A stretch of DNA of 18,870 bases from positions 1-18,870 of the forward strand of contig JACPLZ010000042.1 of the NCBI GenBank assembly GCA_016186245.1. Reading direction: 5' to 3'. The translations under genes and the position numbers were made by a program. The notes beneath the pieces were generated by a model. It worked only from the letters and a program-made list of their open reading frames with translations. It was not told the origin of the DNA and ran no database searches. This DNA is from Candidatus Peregrinibacteria bacterium (lineage in GTDB: Bacteria; Patescibacteriota; Gracilibacteria; UBA1369; LOWO2-01-FULL-3). Shown here in pieces: positions 14,193-18,870 of this stretch; within the stretch, counting starts at the first letter, position 1; each line of letters starts with the position of its first letter.

Positions 14193-15360
14193 TCCAGGCA
14201 AAAAAGCTCACGATAAGCATGATGCCTCCGAAAATGAGGAATAGATATTTGAATGGAAGAAAGCCGGTAATTAAAGCTCCAACGAGCGGCACGATAAAAT
14301 AGGCAATGGGATCGGCCGTCAAATAAATCCCATAGATGTGGTCCTCGTTATTCCTGTCAATATTTTTCAAAAGGTAATAAGACTGTAGTGGCTCAATCAT
14401 TGCTCCTCCGATATTCATTAAAATCAGCAGGAGGAAATTAAATAACGGCCATGGGCTGATAAAGGTTACGAGCAGAAGAGCTCCCATAATTGCAAAGCCA
14501 AATCCGATTGGGATGCGCGCGCCATGCCTGTCGGCAAAATTTCCCACTTTGACTTCCAGCATAATCAGCGGAATAAGGCTTAGCGACATCACGATACCGG
14601 TTAAACTTTCCAGATAGCCGCTATTTTTAATATAAAGTGGAATATATAAATGCTGGAATCCGGTCCACAGCATAAAAGCCATGGTAACAAAAAATGCTTT
14701 TGTCGCTTCCCTGCTGGAAAAATATTTTTTTATATTTTTGAATAATTGCTGTGCCGGAAGTTTTTTCGATGCCGCGATGATTTTATTTTTCGCCAGGATA
14801 TGCAGATGATGGAAATAGCCAAGACAGGCCAAAATCATGATTGTGGAAAAAAGAAAAACCAGTTCATAACCAAAATATGCCGCCAGAAATCCACCAAGCA
14901 AAGGGCCGATAAAAAAACCTATTGCGCTAAATCTATAATATAGTCCTTCAGTCTCGCCCAACTGTTTATCCCGCGTAAAATCGCGGATAAACAGACCGAT
15001 GGAAACAAGAAGAAAAGTGTAAAACATGACACGCAGACTCTCAAAAACGATCAATTGAAAAGCGCTGACGACAATCATAAAAAGAAAAATTGCGATGGCA
15101 ACTGCGACAATACTGACTTTGGCGATTGTGGTTCTTTCAACTTTGCTGAAAAGTATCGTGCTGCCAAGAGCGGCGATAAAAATCACGATTGCAATACCGG
15201 CATAAAACAGGCTTACCATTGATTCAGTGCGGACAATCGTCTGCACAAACGTGGGGAAAATCGGCAACAGCATACCGATCGCTACACCTTTCATGAGTGC
15301 AAGCCAGGAAAACGCTTTACCATCGGGATGGAGATGATGTGTGGCAAGTCGGCGAAACAT
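14140..15360 (-). CDS. Major facilitator superfamily transporter
   Basis: A 406-residue integral membrane protein with about 12 hydrophobic spans in two halves of six, joined by a basic central loop (about KNKIIAASKKLPAQQLFKNIKKYFSSRE). After helix 2 the loop is FSKVERTT, and the equivalent second-half loop reads NFADRHGARIP, close to the MFS GxxxDRxGRR signature, which supports the superfamily call. The substrate is unknown. Two starts are possible: 15396, which overlaps dprA by 26 bp, and 15360 (MFRRLATHH), 10 bp after the dprA stop. I prefer the latter, since the extra 12 residues add nothing recognisable. It follows dprA closely and is probably in its transcript. Its 3' end overlaps the pilB 3' end by 53 bp on the opposite strand, both frames ending in plausible family-like tails. 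Confidence 0.9.
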   Translation of the reverse strand: MFRRLATHHLHPDGKAFSWLALMKGVAIGMLLPIFPTFVQTIVRTESMVSLFYAGIAIVIFIAALGSTILFSKVERTTIAKVSIVAVAIAIFLFMIVVSAFQLIVFESLRVMFYTFLLVSIGLFIRDFTRDKQLGETEGLYYRFSAIGFFIGPLLGGFLAAYFGYELVFLFSTIMILACLGYFHHLHILAKNKIIAASKKLPAQQLFKNIKKYFSSREATKAFFVTMAFMLWTGFQHLYIPLYIKNSGYLESLTGIVMSLSLIPLIMLEVKVGNFADRHGARIPIGFGFAIMGALLLVTFISPWPLFNFLLLILMNIGGAMIEPLQSYYLLKNIDRNNEDHIYGIYLTADPIAYFIVPLVGALITGFLPFKYLFLIFGGIMLIVSFFAWTKLENLERLSPDELPPK

Positions 15361-15370
15361 GTATGAAAAT

Positions 15371-16267
15371 TTAACATGTACGATAATATTGGCCATTCAG
15401 GTTTTTTACAAGCCCGCGAATTTCCAAAGTCGACAGCGCAGGAAAAATAATTTCAGCCTGCAATTTCGTCCTTTCCATTATCTTTTCAAAAGGAATGGAA
15501 CGGCGCAGAGCGATGCTGTTAAAAATTTTCCGCTCATTGTTGTCGAGCTTAAGAAGATAATCATTTTTGGGGATTTTTTTGAATTTGTCCCGGGCGGGTT
15601 CATATTGAAATAGAGGCGCCTGTTTCCTCAAATATTCTATAAGATCCTGCGGCGAAGTTAACGGGTAAGCGCTGGGATTTTTAAGCAGATTAAGCGGTCC
15701 GCGGCTTTCAGGACGGTCTATGTCGCCGGGCACGGCAAACACGTCCCTGTTTTGGTCGAGAGCCAATTTGGCGGTGATCAAAGCGCCGGATTTTTCACAT
15801 GCTTCTATGATAACTGTAACCACGGATAATCCGCTGATAATGCGGTTTCTGGCAGGAAAAGTCTGTCTTGTGGGCTCGTTTTCGCCCGGATATTCGGAAA
15901 GAATTAAACCGCTTTTTATAATTTCTTCGGCAAGTTTCTGGTTTTCCTTTGGATAAATATTATCTATGCCGCTGCCAAGAACGGCAATTGTGGGAAGGCC
16001 ATGCTTAAGAGCGGCTTTATGGGCAAGCGTGTCAATCCCGCTGGCAAGTCCGGAAACGATTGCAATGTCCAAAATGGCCAATTCACGCACGAGTTCATTG
16101 ACGACATACTCTCCATAATCGCTATTTTTTCGTGTGCCGACAATGCTTACGCAGGTTTTTTGCGGAACATTTAAATCGCCGCGATAATAGAGAATCGCCG
16201 GCGGACAATATATCTGCCTAAGAAGATGTGGATAGGTTTTATCTGATTGTAACATTGATTTGGACAT
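15371..16267 (-). CDS. dprA: DNA-processing protein DprA
   Basis: A 298-residue DprA/Smf protein that protects incoming single-stranded DNA and loads RecA during natural transformation. The Rossmann-like core shows SIVGTRKNSDYG (41-52), IVSGLASGIDTLAH (70-83), VLGSGIDNIYP, FPARNRIISGLS and the GALITAKLALDQNRDVFAVPG run. The C-terminal winged-helix (DML1-like) domain spans about 237-298 (LDNNERKIFNSI through LEIRGLVKNL). The N-terminal SAM-like domain of longer DprA proteins is absent; the protein begins almost directly at the pre-Rossmann segment, a common short form. The start at 16267 has a TAAAAT box 11 nt upstream, and a second Met lies at 16255. Together with pilB it points to DNA uptake. 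Confidence 0.96.
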   Translation of the reverse strand: MSKSMLQSDKTYPHLLRQIYCPPAILYYRGDLNVPQKTCVSIVGTRKNSDYGEYVVNELVRELAILDIAIVSGLASGIDTLAHKAALKHGLPTIAVLGSGIDNIYPKENQKLAEEIIKSGLILSEYPGENEPTRQTFPARNRIISGLSVVTVIIEACEKSGALITAKLALDQNRDVFAVPGDIDRPESRGPLNLLKNPSAYPLTSPQDLIEYLRKQAPLFQYEPARDKFKKIPKNDYLLKLDNNERKIFNSIALRRSIPFEKIMERTKLQAEIIFPALSTLEIRGLVKNLNGQYYRTC

Positions 16268-16284
16268 TTTATTGTGATATTTTA

Positions 16285-16296
16285 TTGGTGTACCAA
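16285..16296. promoter_or_regulatory. Palindrome next to the dprA -10 box, possible operator
   Basis: TTGGT-GT-ACCAA, 5-bp perfect arms, directly upstream (on the minus strand) of TAAAAT at 16279-16284, the only -10 candidate for dprA. The position suits a regulator site, but a 5-bp arm can arise by chance. Confidence 0.3.
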
Positions 16297-16324
16297 CTCT
16301 CTGAATGTCGCCACCGACCAGCCA

Positions 16325-16340
16325 CGCGATTTAGTTCGCG
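16325..16340. repeat. Small GC hairpin in the purM-dprA gap
   Basis: CGCGA (16325-16329) pairs perfectly with TCGCG (16336-16340) around a 6-nt loop. It lies in a 236-bp gap that otherwise holds other short palindromes and no convincing gene. Confidence 0.35.
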
Positions 16341-16457
16341 GCAAATTGATTGCCGCAATTTTGTTATACATGCCAAACATTAAAAAATTATAAAATCTTT
16401 TTTTGCCGTTTTTCATTATGAACAAGCCATTTTTTTGAAACGACTTATGATTTCTTG

Positions 16458-16504
16458 TGTCATGGTTCGACAAGCTCACCATGACATCAAGCTCACCATG
16501 ACAT
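16458..16504. repeat. REP-like palindrome with a tandemly duplicated arm
   Basis: TGTCATGGT (16458-16466) and ACCATGACA (16478-16486) form a perfect 9-bp stem around TCGACAAGCTC. The 17-nt string CAAGCTCACCATGACAT then occurs twice in tandem, at 16471-16487 and 16488-16504, so the right arm is duplicated. It shares the core CGACAAGCTCA with the hairpin at 2647-2667. The second copy runs to the stop codon of purM and may shape the end of that mRNA. Confidence 0.75.
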
Positions 16505-17532
16505 TAAAAAACTATCCCGGGAGTTTCAGTCACCTCGCCGATTACTTCCGCCTCTATCGCATGGCGCGCACTGATCTCCTTGATTTTATCAAAATCGTTG
16601 CTGATCAAAATCATACCGACCCCCATATTCCAGGTTTCGTAGGCCTCATCCCTGCTTACATTTCCCATTTCCATCAGTCGCAACATAACATCGTGTGGTT
16701 TGGGCAGATTGTGCAACTTGGCTCCCAGACCGGTCTTTTTCAAAACGCGCGGCAGATTTCCGGGGATGCCGCCGCCGGTAATGTGCACGACGCCCTTGAT
16801 TTCCGCCTGCGGTTTTTGCCCGTAACGTCCATGCATTTCCAGTACCGCGCTGCAGTAGATTTTTGAAGGGATAAGCACCTTTTCACCCCATGTCATTGTG
16901 TCATCATATTTTTCAAATGCCCACTTCCCCCCAAATTTTTCCCGTAAAATATGGCGGACAAGCGAAAATCCATTGGATCTAAACCCCACCGATTTCAAGC
17001 CTATGACTTTATCTCCCCGCTCAATTTTTTCTCCGGTGATAAGTTTATTTTTCTCCACAATTCCAACACAGGTGGCATTCCAAATGTAACCATTTGCCAG
17101 GGTGTTCAATTCGGCAATTTCTCCGCCTGGCACCGCTATTTTATGTTCTTTAGCGGCCTTGGCCAGACCGTCCATAAGCGCTGTTATTTTCTGTTCATTC
17201 AGTTTATCTGCATCAATGGTATTGCTTATGGAAATAGGCTCTGCCCCAAGGCAAATAGCATCATCGGCAACCATTGCAACGAGGTCGTATCCAAGCGTGT
17301 CATACTTTCCAATCATTTCGGCAACGATACTTTTGGTGCCTACTCCGTCATCATTCTGCACGAGATAATAATCTCCCATATCCAGCGCGCCGGAAAATCC
17401 CCCATCGTCCACAAGGGGCTCGCCGATCATCCCTTTGCGGCTTGAAAAAGTGCTTTTGGCGGCGCTATAGGCAATCCTGGAACATTCATCGCCGAGATCG
17501 ACATTCACGCCTGATTCTTCATAAGTTGACAT
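16504..17532 (-). CDS. purM: Phosphoribosylformylglycinamidine cyclo-ligase (AIR synthetase)
   Basis: A 342-residue PurM, of family length, which closes FGAM to AIR with ATP in purine synthesis. Visible family landmarks are YEESGVNVDLGDE at the start, NDDGVGTK (60-67), YDLVAMVADDAICLGAEPI, VPGGEIAEL (144-152), GFRSNGFSLVRHIL, VVHITGGGIPGNLPRVL and NMGVGMILI. The metal and ATP-binding acidic residues of the DDGVGTK loop are intact. No other pur gene is in the window. It starts 12 bp after ftsE without a Shine-Dalgarno sequence and is probably in the nusA-ftsE transcript. In a reduced genome a lone purM may serve an incomplete or salvage-fed route; this is inference. Confidence 0.96.
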   Translation of the reverse strand: MSTYEESGVNVDLGDECSRIAYSAAKSTFSSRKGMIGEPLVDDGGFSGALDMGDYYLVQNDDGVGTKSIVAEMIGKYDTLGYDLVAMVADDAICLGAEPISISNTIDADKLNEQKITALMDGLAKAAKEHKIAVPGGEIAELNTLANGYIWNATCVGIVEKNKLITGEKIERGDKVIGLKSVGFRSNGFSLVRHILREKFGGKWAFEKYDDTMTWGEKVLIPSKIYCSAVLEMHGRYGQKPQAEIKGVVHITGGGIPGNLPRVLKKTGLGAKLHNLPKPHDVMLRLMEMGNVSRDEAYETWNMGVGMILISNDFDKIKEISARHAIEAEVIGEVTETPGIVF

Positions 17533-17544
17533 GGAAAAATTCTG

Positions 17545-18210
17545 TTAAGAGTTTCTTTTATCGCTGACCAGCCGTCCATTGTCAAGAGTGATAATGCGCT
17601 TATTGCAAAGACCAATCATGTCCCGATCGTGTGTCGCCAAAATAATCGTAGTGCCGCTCTTATTGATTTTTTGAAAAAGTTTTGCAAGAGCGATGGTGTT
17701 TTCCGGATCAAGATTGCCGGTCGGCTCATCGGCAAAAAGCAGTTCAGGGGCGTGCACAAGGGCACGGGCGATAGCTGTACGCTGGCGCTCTCCGCCGGAA
17801 AGCTCCCTTGGAAAATTATTGCGATGCTCTTCCATGCCGGTAATTTTCAGCACATCGGCAACGCGCCTGTTTATAAAACGGCCGTCATATCCGGCTACCT
17901 CAAGGGCAAAAGCAACATTCTCAAAAACCGTTTTTTGCGGAAGAAGCTTGTAATCCTGAAAAACTATTCCGATGCGCCGGCGGTATTCCTGGATTTTGCC
18001 AGACCCGAGGCTCGAAACATCATAATTATCCACGGTGATTTTTCCTTTATCGGGCTTCACTGCGCCAATCAACGCATATAAAAGCGTGGTTTTTCCCGCG
18101 CCGGAGCTGCCGACAATTGAAACGAATTCACCGCCTTTGACTCTAAAAGAAACATCATTAAGAACATGCTGCTGGCCATATTTCTTACTGACGGAATCGA
18201 CGAGGATCAT
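17545..18210 (-). CDS. ftsE: Cell-division ABC ATPase FtsE
   Basis: A 221-residue ABC ATPase of FtsE length. In division FtsE pairs with membrane protein FtsX to activate peptidoglycan hydrolases. Visible motifs are Walker A GSSGAGKTT (34-42), Q-loop VFQDYKLLPQKTVFENVAFAL (Gln85), signature LSGGERQR (137-144), Walker B LLFADEP (157-163) with D-loop GNLDP, and switch His in ATHD. The DYKLLPQKTVFENVAFALEV stretch is typical of FtsE rather than LolD or MacB. Unusually, ftsX does not follow: the next gene, 12 bp on, is purM. The start at 18210 has no Shine-Dalgarno sequence; TAGACT ends 6 nt before the ATG, a weak version of the spacing seen at nrdR and dgt. Confidence 0.93.
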   Translation of the reverse strand: MILVDSVSKKYGQQHVLNDVSFRVKGGEFVSIVGSSGAGKTTLLYALIGAVKPDKGKITVDNYDVSSLGSGKIQEYRRRIGIVFQDYKLLPQKTVFENVAFALEVAGYDGRFINRRVADVLKITGMEEHRNNFPRELSGGERQRTAIARALVHAPELLFADEPTGNLDPENTIALAKLFQKINKSGTTIILATHDRDMIGLCNKRIITLDNGRLVSDKRNS

Positions 18211-18278
18211 GAGTTGAGTCTACAGCAGGAAAAAAATACCATCAATAGCCCATCGGAAAAATAGAGGTTCCATAGGTT

Positions 18279-18870
18279 TTATTTCACTCTCTTCACAGCC
18301 TCCGCGATCTGTGTCGCACCGGTTTCGTCAATTCCTTCCACCGAAACCAGGTCCTTTGCGGACAATCCCCTCAACTGTTCAACAAGTGTAAGGTTTGCCG
18401 CTTTCAGAGAAGCTATAAGTTTTTCATCCAGGCCAAGTTCCTCAATTGTTTTGGCCTCAACTTTCTCTTCTCCTTCGGCTTTTTTCGGGCCGCCTTTAAA
18501 CTCACTGATGTCCATTATATCGATTTCCCATCCTGTTAAAAGGGAGGCCAGGCGCACATTTTGACCCTGCTTGCCGATAGCCAGAGGCCTTTGATCGGAC
18601 TGGACATAAACGCTCGCGCGTCTACCTTCCATATTCAGTTCAATAGTTGCCGTTTTTGCAGGCGCCAAAGCCGTCTTGATGTACTCGCCCATATTGTCGG
18701 ACCATTTGATAATGTCGATTCTTTCGCCATTTAATTCTTCCATGATATTTTGTACGCGCACGCCTTTCTGGCCTACGCATGAACCAATCGGATCAATTTT
18801 TTCATCATTGGACGAAACTGCCACTTTGCATCTCACGCCAGGATCCCTGGCAATCGATTTCACCACCACC
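18279..18870 (-). CDS. nusA: Transcription factor NusA, C-terminal 197 residues (partial)
   Basis: The frame is open through the right edge; the visible part covers the KH domains and C-terminus. KH1 carries VKSIARDPGVRCKVAVSSND and IDPIGSCVGQKGVRVQNIMEEL, and KH2 carries RPLAIGKQGQNVRLASLLTGWEIDI, both with the RNA-binding GxxG loop. After a charged linker (KKAEGEEKVEAKTIEE) a helix-hairpin-helix-type domain follows (LGLDEKLIASLKAANLTLVEQL through GIDETGATQIAEAVKR), as in NusA proteins with C-terminal repeats. NusA binds RNA polymerase and nascent RNA and governs pausing, termination and antitermination. The N-terminal and S1 domains lie outside the window. A 68-bp gap with no obvious hairpin separates it from ftsE. 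Confidence 0.95.
   Translation of the reverse strand, partial: VVVKSIARDPGVRCKVAVSSNDEKIDPIGSCVGQKGVRVQNIMEELNGERIDIIKWSDNMGEYIKTALAPAKTATIELNMEGRRASVYVQSDQRPLAIGKQGQNVRLASLLTGWEIDIMDISEFKGGPKKAEGEEKVEAKTIEELGLDEKLIASLKAANLTLVEQLRGLSAKDLVSVEGIDETGATQIAEAVKRVK

Noticed and set aside
16282..16482. A 66-codon minus-strand frame starting MVSLSNHD
   Set aside because: Its start is the translated REP-like palindrome, and the rest reads through other small palindromes. No conserved protein pattern.
17629..18081. A 150-codon plus-strand frame antisense to ftsE
   Set aside because: Shadow of a gene with every ABC motif intact.
1..18870. CRISPR arrays, tRNA, rRNA or intact insertion sequences
   Set aside because: No regularly spaced repeats, no tRNA-like cloverleaf signals, no rRNA segments and no transposase gene were recognised.

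Overview
The window reads as a stretch of a compact bacterial chromosome, most likely a Candidate Phyla Radiation (Patescibacteria) genome. That placement is an inference. It rests on short intergenic gaps, moderately AT-leaning coding sequence, very few Shine-Dalgarno sequences, -10 boxes sitting almost on the start codon, an L,D-transpeptidase with an N-terminal NBR1-type Ig-like domain, and one very large multidomain membrane protein. TGA is used as a stop codon (uvrD), so this is not a TGA=Gly lineage.

Layout, left to right. Positions 1-5443 are all minus strand. In order of transcription they are dgt (dNTP triphosphohydrolase), nrdR (repressor of ribonucleotide reductase genes), an exported L,D-transpeptidase, a UvrD/PcrA helicase and a YmdB-type phosphodiesterase that runs off the left edge. 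A 147-bp nested palindromic element separates the transpeptidase from uvrD. Positions 5434-6772 hold a back-to-back promoter, a small unknown protein and a XerC/D recombinase on the plus strand. Positions 6758-11818 hold one 1686-residue gene on the minus strand. Positions 11819-12506 are a control and cassette region with a near-consensus promoter, a GC-rich foreign-looking small membrane-protein gene and a strong hairpin. A PilB/GspE ATPase follows on the plus strand, overlapping tail-to-tail with an MFS transporter. From there to the right edge everything is minus strand: in order of transcription nusA (partial), ftsE, purM, dprA and the MFS gene, with REP-like palindromes between purM and dprA.

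The housekeeping genes cover dNTP pool control (dgt, nrdR), DNA repair and chromosome resolution (uvrD, xerC/D), uptake and processing of DNA (pilB, dprA), cell division and wall (ftsE, L,D-transpeptidase) and transcription (nusA). purM stands without other purine genes and ftsE without ftsX.

The most unusual item is the 1686-residue protein. It has an N-terminal GHKL (Hsp90/histidine-kinase-like) ATPase with all nucleotide-binding boxes, a middle section built from three diverged repeats and an apparent degenerate second ATPase module, one membrane segment, and a C-terminal transglutaminase-like domain with an intact Cys-His-Asp triad predicted to lie outside the membrane. This looks like an ATP-driven device linked across the membrane to a cysteine enzyme, and I do not recognise it as a described system.
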